Counted from the first letter of the stretch, positions 8,678 to 17,351 are shown. The stretch is DNA of 64,000 nt from Salinigranum marinum (GCF_024228675.1 NZ_CP100461.1:372001-436000); one strand, 5' to 3'. Numbers and translations are program-made. The notes: generated from the sequence alone by a model not told the origin.

Positions 8678-10066
8678 CTACGGCTCGGTCGTGACCGCCG
8701 ACGCGAGCGCGAGCAGTCGGTCCCCGAGCGTCTCTGCGTCCCGCGCCAGCACCCGCGTCATCGGCTCCTTCCCGACGTCGCCGTCGTCGACCACCGCGAC
8801 GGGCGGCGTCTCGGCCCCCGCCGCGCCCGCGAACGCCTGCCGGGCCCCCCACCCCATCGTCGACGCCTCCTCGTCGGCGGTCGGCTCCGCGCTCCGGTCG
8901 AACGACGCGACCGGCCAGCCGAGGTCCGCCAGGGCGGCCTCGATACCGTCGTCGAACCGGCAGTTCGCGGCGAACCGGTACGCCGGAGCGGCCTCGCGCG
9001 CGGAGAGCAGGAAGCGCGCGACGTGGCTCGACGCGCCGAACCGGACCCCGCGGTTCGGCCGCACGCCCGACAGCGTCCGGGTGATCCGGCCCTCGACGGC
9101 CGCGACGTCGCCCGTCTCCTCGGCGTACGGCGTCGCGCCCACGACGTTCAACCCCACCTCGGGCACGATGGCTCGCGTCGCCTCCCCCGCGACCAGGCGG
9201 TCGACGACGCCCTCGACGGCCTCGCCGGTCGCGTGCCGCGCCGCGCGGTCTCGGATCGCGACGAGGTGGTGGACCGATCCAGGCCCCTGGCCGACGTCCA
9301 GCGGGTAGCGCACGGCCCGACGCATGAACTCGACGCCGGCCGCGACGGCGTCGGGGAGCGACTCCTCCCGGGCGAGGCCGGCCGCGATCGCACTCGACAG
9401 CGTACAGCCGGAGCCGTGGGTCGCGTCGGTGTCGACGCGCGGACTCTCGAACCGACGCACCGCGTCCCCGGTAACGAGGAGGTCGACCACGCGCTCGTCC
9501 CGGCCGGCGGCGTCGACGTGGCCGCCCTTCACGAGCGCGGCCGCCGCACCCGTCTCGACGAGCGCCTCGCCCGCGGCCCGCATCGTCTCCTCGTCGACGA
9601 CCTCGATCCCCGTCAGGACCGCGGCCTCGTCGGCGTTGGGCGTCACGAGCGTCGCCGACGCGACGAGGTCCTCGTACGCCGCCTCCGCCTCGGCCGCGAG
9701 CAGGCGGTCGCCCGAGGTGGCGACCATCACCGGATCGACGACGAACGGGACGCCCCACTCGCGCGCGTGCTCGGTCACGAGTTCGACGATCGGCGTCGTC
9801 GCCAACATCCCCGTCTTCACCGCCCCGACGTCGAAGTCACCGCGCACGGCTTCGATCTGTGCGTCGACCTCCTCGATCGGGAGGACGTGCGTCGACTCGA
9901 CGCCCCGGGTGTGTTGTGCCGTCGTGCTCGTGATCGCGCTCGTCGCGAAGACGCCGCCCGCCTCCATCGTCTTCAGGTCGGCCTGGATCCCCGCCCCGCC
10001 CCCCGAGTCGCTGCCGGCGATCGTCAGCGCCACGGGCCGACGGTCGGGGACTGGTCGTCGGCTCAC
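8678..10066 (-). CDS. thiD: Bifunctional HMP/HMP-P kinase and thiamine-phosphate synthase ThiDN
   Basis: A 462-residue fusion. Residues about 10-270 are ThiD, phosphorylating hydroxymethylpyrimidine twice: the ribokinase-type start TIAGSDSGGGAGIQADLK, VDPVMVATSGDRLL, and the ATP-site signature THGSGCTLSSAIAAGLA. Residues about 290-455 are ThiN, the archaeal thiamine-phosphate synthase that replaces ThiE (PEVGLNVVGATPYA, VRFGASSHVARFLLSA). The gene is divergent from tenA at 10176, and the 109-base gap carries the same AT-rich motif found upstream of thiR, so ThiR control is likely. It acts in the cytosol in thiamine biosynthesis and salvage. Confidence 0.92.
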   Translation of the reverse strand: MSRRPVPDRRPVALTIAGSDSGGGAGIQADLKTMEAGGVFATSAITSTTAQHTRGVESTHVLPIEEVDAQIEAVRGDFDVGAVKTGMLATTPIVELVTEHAREWGVPFVVDPVMVATSGDRLLAAEAEAAYEDLVASATLVTPNADEAAVLTGIEVVDEETMRAAGEALVETGAAAALVKGGHVDAAGRDERVVDLLVTGDAVRRFESPRVDTDATHGSGCTLSSAIAAGLAREESLPDAVAAGVEFMRRAVRYPLDVGQGPGSVHHLVAIRDRAARHATGEAVEGVVDRLVAGEATRAIVPEVGLNVVGATPYAEETGDVAAVEGRITRTLSGVRPNRGVRFGASSHVARFLLSAREAAPAYRFAANCRFDDGIEAALADLGWPVASFDRSAEPTADEEASTMGWGARQAFAGAAGAETPPVAVVDDGDVGKEPMTRVLARDAETLGDRLLALASAVTTEP

Positions 10067-10115
10067 AACTCCCTCCCGGTCTCGCTGATTGCGTCGTGTC
10101 TCTCTGTTCCACGCA

Positions 10116-10133
10116 TATAAGTTAGTTATACAA
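10116..10133. promoter_or_regulatory. Shared thi-locus motif between thiDN and tenA (candidate ThiR site/promoter)
   Basis: The 18-base element TATAAGTTAGTTATACAA lies in the divergent thiDN/tenA region. A near-identical element (TATAAGTTGGTTATATAA, two differences) lies between thiR and the SSS carrier at 13184. Conservation between two control regions of one pathway suggests a ThiR operator, possibly overlapping TATA elements. The binding itself is inference. Confidence 0.55.
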
Positions 10134-10175
10134 GCCCGTCATAACACTTTTGCGGTCGCCCCGAAATGGACGGAC

Positions 10176-10847
10176 ATGTCCTTCACCGACACGCTCGAAC
10201 CGGTCGCCGAGCCGCTGTGGGACGCCATCGTCGACCATCCGATGGTGTCGCAGTTGGGGGCGGGAACGCTCGACGAGTCGCCCTTCCGGTACTGGGTGCG
10301 GCAGGACTACGTCTACCTCGTCGAGTACAGCCGGCTGTTCGCCCTCGGAGCGGCGAAGGCACCGGATCTTCGGCGGCTGGGGACGTTCGCGGAGCTGCTC
10401 GAATCCACAGTCACCACCGAGATGGACCTCCACCGGTCGTACGCCGCGGAGTTCGGGATCGACGAGTCGGCGCTCGAAGCGACGGAGCCGTCGCCGACGA
10501 CGCGCGCCTACACGGACTTCCTCGTCCGGACGGCGGCGCTCGGCACCTTCGGCGACCTCGTCGCCGCGCTCTTGCCCTGTATGTGGGGCTTTAACGCGAC
10601 GGCCAACCGCTTGGCCGAGCGCGGCCGGCCCGCCCACGAGGGGTACGCCGCGTGGATCGACATGTACGCCGGCGACGAGTTCACCGAACTCACCGACTGG
10701 TGTCTCGATCTGATGGACGATGTCGCGGCCGGCGCGGACGAGGCGACGAGAGACCGCTACCGCGACCTGTTCGTCACCTCCGGGCGGTACGAGTACCGCT
10801 TCTGGGACGCCGCCTGGCGCGAGGAGGAGTGGGAGGTGTCGGTGTGA
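10176..10847 (+). CDS. tenA: TenA-family aminopyrimidine aminohydrolase (TenA_C class)
   Basis: A 223-residue all-helical TenA/thiaminase-2 protein. TenA hydrolyses 4-amino-5-aminomethyl-2-methylpyrimidine, a thiamine breakdown product, to HMP for ThiD. The active-site cysteine class is visible: LLPCMWGF places Cys at residue 135, the same number as in Bacillus subtilis TenA. Other family marks are FRYWVRQDYVYL and the C-terminal YEYRFWDAAW. The start at 10176 (MSFTDTL) was chosen because the upstream in-frame stretch lies within the control region. It overlaps the next tenA-like gene by four bases (GTGA), so the two are probably translated together. Confidence 0.9.
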   Translation: MSFTDTLEPVAEPLWDAIVDHPMVSQLGAGTLDESPFRYWVRQDYVYLVEYSRLFALGAAKAPDLRRLGTFAELLESTVTTEMDLHRSYAAEFGIDESALEATEPSPTTRAYTDFLVRTAALGTFGDLVAALLPCMWGFNATANRLAERGRPAHEGYAAWIDMYAGDEFTELTDWCLDLMDDVAAGADEATRDRYRDLFVTSGRYEYRFWDAAWREEEWEVSV

Positions 10848-11563
10848 CGCCACACTCGACCGACGCTGGCGAGGGGTTCGAGACGTACGCCGCGTACGCG
10901 GCCGCCCACGACGAGCCGCGCTTTTCCGACTGGCTCCGCGCCCGGTCGGAGCCGGCGTGGACCCGGGCCACCGAACACCGGTTCGTCGACGAACTGGCGG
11001 CCGGAACGATCGACGACGACGTCTTCGGTCGGTATCTCGTCCAGGACTATGCGTTCGTCACGACGCTCGCCGGCCTCGTGGGGTTCGCGGCGGGGCAGGC
11101 ACCGACGGTCGGCGCCACACGCGAACTCGCGGGCTTTCTCGACACGCTCACCGACGAGGAGGACGACTACTTCGAGCGGGCGTTCGACGCGCTCTCCGTC
11201 CCGGAGGCAGAGCGGGACGGACCGGAGAAGACGGCCACCACCGAGGCGTTCGAGGACCTCCTCATCAGGGCCGCCCACGAGGGCGGCTACGCCGAGTCGC
11301 TGTCGGTGCTCCTCGCCGTCGAGTGGGCCTACTGCACCTGGGGGGTGGCGAACGCCAACAGCGACGTCGAAGCGTTCTACCTCGCCGAGTGGATCGACCT
11401 CCACGCCGTCGACGCGTTCGAGTCGTTCGTCGCCTGGCTCCGGACGGAACTCGACCGGGAGGGTCCCGACCTCTCCCCCCGGCGGGAGGCACGCGTCGCC
11501 CGTCACTTCCGGCGGGCGGTCGACCTCGAAGTGGCCTTCTTCGACGCGGCCTACGAGTCGTAG
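10844..11563 (+). CDS. TenA-family protein (TenA_E class)
   Basis: A 239-residue TenA paralogue, starting at a GTG that overlaps the stop of tenA. The family core is present (FGRYLVQDYAFV, DDYFERAF, VEWAYCTWGVAN). At the position of the tenA active-site Cys it has Glu (E160 in VEWAYC), the hallmark of the TenA_E class, which is proposed to act on formylamino-HMP before TenA_C. A nearby Cys at 164 is not at the canonical position. Its coupling to a TenA_C gene in a ThiR locus supports a two-step pyrimidine salvage route. Family is sure; the exact substrate is inferred. Confidence 0.85.
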   Translation: MTPHSTDAGEGFETYAAYAAAHDEPRFSDWLRARSEPAWTRATEHRFVDELAAGTIDDDVFGRYLVQDYAFVTTLAGLVGFAAGQAPTVGATRELAGFLDTLTDEEDDYFERAFDALSVPEAERDGPEKTATTEAFEDLLIRAAHEGGYAESLSVLLAVEWAYCTWGVANANSDVEAFYLAEWIDLHAVDAFESFVAWLRTELDREGPDLSPRREARVARHFRRAVDLEVAFFDAAYES

Positions 11564-11794
11564 ACTGTCGTCGTCACGTGCCGTTACGACACCCCCCGTG
11601 ACCGGTCCTCGTGGCTGCGTCCGGCGACGTCCCGTCGTCACACCTCGGTGATCGGAGGTCGCCGCCCACAACTGTTTTGCGATGGCACACCATACCAATG
11701 GTCCGTAGATGTACCCGGACAGGAGGCCTCGAACCAACGACACGGACGCGTCTCACCGCTCGCAGCCACACGCCGGTCGGAGTCGGCGACGCCG

Positions 11795-12202
11795 ATGATC
11801 GAACACGTCGTCATCGTCGGTGGTGGGCGCGTCGGCCGTCACGTGGCCGAACAGCTCGGCGACGAACAGTACACCGTCACGATGGTCGAGCGCAATCCGG
11901 AGACGTGCGAGCGGCTGACCCCGACGGTCGGCCAGGTCGTCGAGGGCGACGGCACCGACCCCGACGTCTTCCGGGAGGCTGATCCCGGTGAAGCAAGCGT
12001 CGTCGCGGCGCTCACGGACGACACGGCGGTGAACCTCGCGATCTGTGAGATGGCGCGGGAGCTGGCTCCTGACGCTCGGACCATCCTTCGCGTCGCGGCC
12101 GACGGCGAGCAGGCGTACGGCTACCGGAGCTTCGTCGACGACGTCGTCTACCCCGCGGCTGCCGGCGCGACGGCCGCGGTCAACCGGATCAACCGGGTGT
12201 GA
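11795..12202 (+). CDS. Stand-alone TrkA-N (RCK-N) NAD-binding protein
   Basis: A 135-residue single Rossmann domain, HVVIVGGGRVGRHVAEQL, with the acidic NAD ribose-binding VERNPETCE and DGTDPDVFREA typical of TrkA/RCK-N regulatory subunits of potassium uptake and ligand-gated channels. The usual RCK-C ligand domain is absent, and no Trk channel gene is adjacent. It sits between the tenA pair and thiR but on the plus strand, separated from tenA_E by about 230 bases, so it may have its own promoter. Start at ATG 11795 (MIEHVVI) because the Rossmann strand follows at once. Confidence 0.82.
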   Translation: MIEHVVIVGGGRVGRHVAEQLGDEQYTVTMVERNPETCERLTPTVGQVVEGDGTDPDVFREADPGEASVVAALTDDTAVNLAICEMARELAPDARTILRVAADGEQAYGYRSFVDDVVYPAAAGATAAVNRINRV

Positions 12203-12221
12203 TCGCGGATCCGTAGAGCGG

Positions 12222-13139
12222 TCACTCCGTGGCGTCGCCCCCGACCAGCGCGACCACCCGGTCGGCGGCGTCGACCGCGCTCTCCCCGAACACGTAGGCG
12301 ACCGGCTCGACGCCGAACGCCCCGCGGTGGTACGCGACGTCCGGGACGCCGGCCTCGCCGAAGCGCTCGCGGAGGTGTTCACCGCGCTCCTCGTAGTCGG
12401 CGTCGAACGCCAGGGTCCGGAGCCCGCGGTCCCGGGCACGGCGCAGCAACGCGTCGTCGGTCGCGACGTTCACCGCACCCCTGACCGACGGATCGACCGC
12501 CGCGGCCGCGAGGACGGCCGTCGCGACGTGCTTCGAGGCACCGAACTCGGGGTTCGCCGGCACCTCCACGCGACCGGCCATCGTATAGATCCGGCCGGGG
12601 ATGGCCGCGACGTCCGTCGCGGCGGCCGCTCCGGGGAGCGCCTCGCCGACGTTCGTTCCCACGTTCGGGACGAGGCTCGCGACGTCGCCCGCCGCCAACC
12701 GTCGCGCCGCCGTCCGGACGCTCGCGAGGACGGCCCGCTCGCGCTCGGCCTCCGAGTCGACCCCGCGGACGCAGAGGTCACAGCCGAGACCGCGCAGCGC
12801 CGGCATCTCCCGTTCGTGGAGCTCGCAGACGGGGCCGCGGTCCTCGAGCGTCCTGACCAGGCCGATCAGTTCGGCGAGGGCGTCGTAGCCGTCGAGGTCG
12901 CCGTCGTCGAGCCCCCGCGCGATGCGGTCGACCGTCGCCTGCGCGTCGGGATGCTCGGCGACGAGCGGTTCTCCGTCGAACCCGCCGAGGTAGTTGCTCA
13001 CCGCCGCCTGTGAGACGCCCAGGTGGCCGGCGATCGCCTGCTGGGTCGCTCCGCGCTCGTGCAAGCGGCGGGCCAGCATCGCTCGGAGCGTCGGCACCAC
13101 CCGGTCGGCGACGAGTTCGCTCGGGAGGACGAGTGACAT
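12222..13139 (-). CDS. thiR: Thiamine-locus transcriptional regulator ThiR (HTH + ThiN domain)
   Basis: A 305-residue regulator. An N-terminal helix-turn-helix (RGATQQAIAGHLGVSQAAVSNYL, about residues 29-51) is joined through a Cys-containing middle (CELHEREMPALRGLGCDLC) to a ThiN-like effector domain (about 145-300; VPNVGTNVGEAL, EFGASKHVATAVL). ThiR proteins are described as archaeal regulators of thiamine genes in which the ThiN domain senses a thiamine phosphate. It is divergent from an SSS carrier, with the AT-rich motif between them. Its neighbours (thiDN, tenA, tenA) fit the role. Likely autoregulated. Confidence 0.88.
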   Translation of the reverse strand: MSLVLPSELVADRVVPTLRAMLARRLHERGATQQAIAGHLGVSQAAVSNYLGGFDGEPLVAEHPDAQATVDRIARGLDDGDLDGYDALAELIGLVRTLEDRGPVCELHEREMPALRGLGCDLCVRGVDSEAERERAVLASVRTAARRLAAGDVASLVPNVGTNVGEALPGAAAATDVAAIPGRIYTMAGRVEVPANPEFGASKHVATAVLAAAAVDPSVRGAVNVATDDALLRRARDRGLRTLAFDADYEERGEHLRERFGEAGVPDVAYHRGAFGVEPVAYVFGESAVDAADRVVALVGGDATE

Positions 13140-13183
13140 GATCCGACCTCGAGCCGCCGCGGAATAAAACCACCTTCCGGGCG

Positions 13184-13208
13184 TATAAGTTGGTTATATA
13201 ACTAAGTT
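13184..13208. promoter_or_regulatory. thiR/SSS-carrier control motif (candidate ThiR site)
   Basis: This contains TATAAGTTGGTTATATAA (13184-13201), nearly identical to the element at 10116. An imperfect 11+11 dyad spans 13187-13208 (AAGTTGGTTAT / ATAACTAAGTT, 9 of 11 pairs matching) around a perfect GTTATATAAC core. It lies in the 127-base divergent region between thiR and the SSS gene. Confidence 0.55.
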
Positions 13209-13266
13209 TTAACACAGTCGTCACCGTAGGCGGGGCCATGCAACCGACAGCGGGGAGGCGTTCGGG

Positions 13267-14814
13267 ATGGTGAGCACGACGACCACGCTCGCGGTGACGG
13301 TGCTCACGCTGGTGTGTTTCACCGGGCTTGGGCTCTGGTACGTCCGCCGTCGAGGTGGCGTCCGCGACGCCGAGGAGTTCGTCAGCGCGCGGAACTCCAC
13401 CGGGACGGGCGCGACCACGGCCACGCTGGTCGCGAGCGTCATGGGAGTGTGGATTCTCCTCGCGCCCGTCGAAGCCGGTGCGGCGTTCGGCGGCCTCTCG
13501 GCCGTGTTGGGCTACGCGGTCGGCGAGGCGCTCCCGATGCTCGCGTACGCTCGGCTCGGTCCCCGGATTCGGGAGCTGATCCCCGAGGGCCACTCGCTCA
13601 CCGAGTACGCCCTCGCACGGTACGGCCCCGCGATGTACGCGTTCGTCCTCCTCGTGAGCGTCTTCTACATGTTCGTCTTCCTCGCCGCCGAACTCACGGG
13701 GATCGCGAGCGCCTTCGAGCTCATCGCGGGCGTCCCGCGGTGGCAGACGGGCGTCCTCGTGGGGGGGTTCGTCCTCCTGTACACGAGCTACGGCGGGCTC
13801 CCGGCGAGCATCTTCACCGACTCCATCCAGACCGTCCTCGTCCTCCCACTCTTGCTCGTGAGCGCCGTCGGCGCGGTCCTCGTTCTCGGCGGGCCCGCGG
13901 CGACGTACGGCGCGGTCGTGGCGACCGACCCCACGCTCGTGGACCCCACCTTCTTCACCGGCCTCCGGTTCGGCGTCTGGGTCGCGATCGCCATCCTCGG
14001 CGCGGAGCTCATCAACCAGACCTGGTGGCAGCGCATCTACGCCGCCCGCGACACGGAGACCCTCCGACGTGGCTTCCGGACGGCCGCTCTCGTCAACTTC
14101 TGCGTCGTCCTCCTCGCCGGCCTCTTCGGCGTGGTCGCCCGTGGCGTCGCCGACGTCGTGGTCACGGGCGAGGAGTACAACGCCAGCATCGCCTTCTTCG
14201 TCCTCCTCTCGGAGGCGTTCCCCGAATCGCTCGTCCTCGGGGTCGTGTTGCTCGCGCTCCTGCTCGTGATGAGCACCGCCGACACGCTGTTCAACGCGCT
14301 GGCGAGCGTCGTCACCGCTGACCTCCCGCGGCTCCTCGACGACCCCGACGACCGGACGCTCACGTGGGGTGCCCGACTGCTGACCGTCGTCGTCGCGGTC
14401 GCCGCGATCCTCGTCAGCCTCCGCGCTCAGAGCGTCCTCCGGCTGTTCCTCCTCGCCGACCTGTTCGGCGCGGCCGTGATGGTGCCGTTGCTCTACGGGC
14501 TGTACTCCCGGCGTGCAACTGGGCCAGGAATGCTCGTCGCGAGCCTCTCGGGGCTCGTCGTTGGGCTGGCGTTCTTCCAGAGTCCGATCGTCCGTTCCGC
14601 GCTCGAAGCGCTCCCCGTCGTCGGCCCGCGACTCCCCCCGGCGGATTTCCTCTTCGCGTTCGTCGGCGCGGCTGGCGTCTCCGCCGTCGTGGCCGTCCTC
14701 GCGGCTCGGGTCGCGGACGCGACCTACGACTTCGATCGACTCGCGACCACGGTCCGGCGGTTCGACGACCACTCCGGGGAGCGGGTCGACGCCGTGGACG
14801 AGCCGGCGGACTGA
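13267..14814 (+). CDS. Sodium:solute symporter (SSS family), candidate thiamine/precursor carrier
   Basis: A 515-residue carrier with about 13 membrane segments and SSS-family features (ATLVASVMGVWILLAPVEAGAAFGG in the region of the first substrate helices; LYTSYGGLPASIFTDSIQTVLVL; the repeat unit DTLFNALASVVTADL). Sodium symport is the normal mechanism for the family. The substrate is not readable, but the gene is divergent from thiR across a motif shared with thiDN/tenA, so a thiamine, HMP or thiazole carrier is a reasonable inference. A purine-rich GGGGAGG lies about 10 bases before the ATG at 13267. Confidence 0.8.
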   Translation: MVSTTTTLAVTVLTLVCFTGLGLWYVRRRGGVRDAEEFVSARNSTGTGATTATLVASVMGVWILLAPVEAGAAFGGLSAVLGYAVGEALPMLAYARLGPRIRELIPEGHSLTEYALARYGPAMYAFVLLVSVFYMFVFLAAELTGIASAFELIAGVPRWQTGVLVGGFVLLYTSYGGLPASIFTDSIQTVLVLPLLLVSAVGAVLVLGGPAATYGAVVATDPTLVDPTFFTGLRFGVWVAIAILGAELINQTWWQRIYAARDTETLRRGFRTAALVNFCVVLLAGLFGVVARGVADVVVTGEEYNASIAFFVLLSEAFPESLVLGVVLLALLLVMSTADTLFNALASVVTADLPRLLDDPDDRTLTWGARLLTVVVAVAAILVSLRAQSVLRLFLLADLFGAAVMVPLLYGLYSRRATGPGMLVASLSGLVVGLAFFQSPIVRSALEALPVVGPRLPPADFLFAFVGAAGVSAVVAVLAARVADATYDFDRLATTVRRFDDHSGERVDAVDEPAD

Positions 14815-14981
14815 GCGGGTCGCCTCCGGGTTCGAACGAGGAAGCGTGCTCGTGTTCGGCCACCCGCCCGGCACGATCGACTCGGACGCCGCGACGCCGG
14901 CAACGGGCAGCCGCCTCCGCGGTACCATCGAGTAGTAACACTAGGTAAAGAACTTAGTACACGGACGGGAAACGGTCGGCT

Positions 14982-16331
14982 ATGACAAGCGAGCGATCGA
15001 CCGGGCGGATCCGGTCGCACCTCGGCGAGATGGGCCCCGCGTGGGTCGCGGGCGCGATCGCTGCGGGGCCGGCGACGATGGCCTCCGTGATCACCGCCGG
15101 CGCGACGTTCGGCTACGCGCTCCTCTGGGTCGTCGTCGCGAGCGCCGTCCTCGGGGCGGTCGCACAGTACCTCGCGATGCGGCTCGGCCTCCTGACCGAG
15201 CGCGGCATCGTCGGCGTCGTCGAGGACTTCTTAGGAGAGGGGTGGGCGTGGCTGCTCGTTGTCGACGTCGTCCTCGCGGCCGGCCTCGCCCAACTGGTGA
15301 TCATGAAGGGGCTCGCGGACGTCTCCGCGACCGTCACGGGCGTCGACGCCAGGGTGTGGGGCGTCGCGTGGGCGCTCGTCCTCGCGGTCGGCCTCGCGGG
15401 GCGGGGCTACCGCTTCGTCGAACTCGTCGCGAAGCTTCTCGTCTCGGGCGTCGTCGTCGCCTTCGTCGCCTCGTTGTTCGTCGTCCCGATCGACCCCGCG
15501 GCGGCCGTCTCCGGGCTCGTCCCGACGGTGCCCGCCGGCGTCGACGGCGCGCTCGTCGCCGCGGGCGTCCTCGGCGGCGCGGTCCACATCACGCTCGTGA
15601 CGATGCACTCGTACACGATGCGCGCGCGGGAGTGGACCCGCGACGACTACGATCTCGCCACCTTCGACATCGCGAGTTCGATGCTCGGCGCGTTCGGGCT
15701 GTACAGCCTCGCCATCTTCCTCGTCGCCGCGAGCGTCCTCCACGCGCCCGGGATCGCGGCCGGCGATCTCACCGCGGTGTCGGCCGCCCAGACGCTCGGC
15801 CCGCTCGTCGGCCCGGCCGCGAAGTGGCTCTTCCTCCTCGGCCTCTGGGGGGCGGCCGTCTCCACGCTCGGCGGCAACACCATCGTCCCGCCGTTTCTGG
15901 TGGCGGACAAACTCGGCTGGGAGACGGACGTCTCCGACGCGCGCTACCGCTGGCTTCTCGCCGGCTTCGCGCTCGTCTCCGCGGCGGGGCCGTTCGTCGG
16001 CGGGGCGTTCTTCCCGCTTCTCGTGCTCGTGCTCGCGTTCGGTCTCGTCGGCACGCCATTCGCGCTCGTCGTCGTGCTCGTGCTGCTCAACTCCGACGCG
16101 GTGGCGGAGCCGACCCCGTGGCTCGCGAACCTCGCCGGGGTCGTCCTCCTCGCCGTGACGGCGACGACGGCCGGGTCGTTCGTCCAGAGCCGTGTCACGG
16201 CGGGCCTGCGCGACCCCATGACGCTGTTCGTCCTCGGCTTCGCCGTCGTGCTCTCGCTCGCGACGGTCGGCCTCGTCGTCAAGTTCGTTCGAGACCGCAC
16301 GCGCCCACGCGGGAGCCCCGCGGGCGGATAA
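14982..16331 (+). CDS. NRAMP-family divalent metal transporter
   Basis: A 449-residue NRAMP/SLC11-like protein with about 11 membrane segments. The TM1 metal-site region reads AGAIAAGPATMASVITAGATFGYALLW. The canonical DPGN of bacterial MntH is not present (GPATMAS instead), as in more divergent archaeal and bacterial NRAMP-related proteins, so the ion is uncertain. The TM6 region (VHITLVTMHSYTMRAREW) likewise departs from MPH. It is followed two bases after its stop by a P-loop protein gene, suggesting one transcript. An AT-richer leader (14931-14970) precedes it. Confidence 0.75.
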   Translation: MTSERSTGRIRSHLGEMGPAWVAGAIAAGPATMASVITAGATFGYALLWVVVASAVLGAVAQYLAMRLGLLTERGIVGVVEDFLGEGWAWLLVVDVVLAAGLAQLVIMKGLADVSATVTGVDARVWGVAWALVLAVGLAGRGYRFVELVAKLLVSGVVVAFVASLFVVPIDPAAAVSGLVPTVPAGVDGALVAAGVLGGAVHITLVTMHSYTMRAREWTRDDYDLATFDIASSMLGAFGLYSLAIFLVAASVLHAPGIAAGDLTAVSAAQTLGPLVGPAAKWLFLLGLWGAAVSTLGGNTIVPPFLVADKLGWETDVSDARYRWLLAGFALVSAAGPFVGGAFFPLLVLVLAFGLVGTPFALVVVLVLLNSDAVAEPTPWLANLAGVVLLAVTATTAGSFVQSRVTAGLRDPMTLFVLGFAVVLSLATVGLVVKFVRDRTRPRGSPAGG

Positions 16332-16333
16332 CG

Positions 16334-17083
16334 GTGGGCGACGTGCCGACTGACGCGGATCAGGGCGATGAGCAGACCGGGACGGATCAGGGCGATGAGC
16401 AGACCGACGCGGATCAGGGCGACGAGCCGACCGGGACGGACCGGAGGGCCGAGCGGGGAGCACCGTGGCTCGACGACCCCGACGGCTCGATTCGCCCCGC
16501 GGGGACGACGCTCCTCGTCGGCCCCTCGAACGTCGGCAAGACGACGCGGACCGCCCGCGCGCTGGAGGCGTGGGTCGCCGCGCGCGGCGCGAGGGGCGTG
16601 GTCGTCTTCGACTTCGGCCCCGAACTCGAGCGCGACGGACGACTCCTCGGCGGTCGCCTCGGCCGGTTCACCGACCTCCTCGACGACGCCGAACCGATCA
16701 GCGTGGCGGGCCGCACGACCGTCCGGCGCTCGGCGGACGGGCTCTGGTACGGCGTGCTCGACGCGCACGCCCCCCGTACCGAGGGCGGGACCGCGACCGA
16801 GGCGGTCACACTCGCCCGCGAGAACGCCCGTGGCGCTGCGCGGCTGCTCGCCCGCGCGCCGTCGACGCCCCGGGCCGTTTTCGTGAACGATGCGACTATC
16901 GCGCTCCAACACCCCACGGGCGACCCCGACCGTCTCCTCTCGTACTGTGCCCGAGCGGACGCCGCGGTGGTGAACGCGTTCGAGAGCGACGAACTCGGGA
17001 CCGACGACCGCGTCTCGCGACAGGAACGGGGAGCGCTCGACGCGCTCGTGGCGGGGGCCGACCGGGTCGTCCGCCTCCCGTGA
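16334..17083 (+). CDS. P-loop NTPase-like protein with repetitive acidic N-terminus
   Basis: A 249-residue protein starting at GTG 16334, two bases after the NRAMP stop. Residues about 7-33 come from three copies of a 27-base DNA repeat (DADQGDEQT / GTDQGDEQT / DADQGDEPT) and should be disordered. From about residue 55 there is a nucleotide-binding-like fold: TTLLVGPSNVGKTTRTARAL (Walker A), VVVFDFGPELERDGR, then VFVNDATIALQHPTG. I recognise no named family. The tight linkage to a metal-type carrier hints at a linked role, but this is inference. It is complete and has typical codon use. Confidence 0.65.
   Translation: MGDVPTDADQGDEQTGTDQGDEQTDADQGDEPTGTDRRAERGAPWLDDPDGSIRPAGTTLLVGPSNVGKTTRTARALEAWVAARGARGVVVFDFGPELERDGRLLGGRLGRFTDLLDDAEPISVAGRTTVRRSADGLWYGVLDAHAPRTEGGTATEAVTLARENARGAARLLARAPSTPRAVFVNDATIALQHPTGDPDRLLSYCARADAAVVNAFESDELGTDDRVSRQERGALDALVAGADRVVRLP
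16352..16432 (+). repeat. Three tandem copies of a 27-bp repeat inside the P-loop gene
   Basis: The units at 16352-16378, 16379-16405 and 16406-16432 are near identical and in frame (9 codons each). Copies 1 and 3 begin GACGCGGAT; copy 2 begins GGGACGGAT. They encode the acidic N-terminal tail, and copy number could vary by slippage. Confidence 0.9.
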
Positions 17084-17351
17084 CCCGGTGGCGGCGGACA
17101 CCCACGGCTCGCGGGCGCTCGATGGCGGTGCGGCCACGTCCGAAGACCGGGACTCGGAAGGGGGGGAGAAGACGGGGGGTTGGGGAACGAGTCCCGGCGA
17201 CCGTCTACCGGGTTTCGTTCCAAATAAAATTATTGTTATAGTGACTGTTGCCGACAGACCGACGACGACTGCCGGGGAACACGGCGTCGACGCAGAGACC
17301 CGATCCAGCGACACCGGGGCCGACGTGGCAGTTCACTGCCGACGACGCCGA

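Noticed and set aside
12778-14928. 716-codon minus-strand frame over thiR and the SSS carrier
   Set aside because: Very charged, low-complexity translation opposite two clear genes; the real proteins on the other frames carry family motifs.
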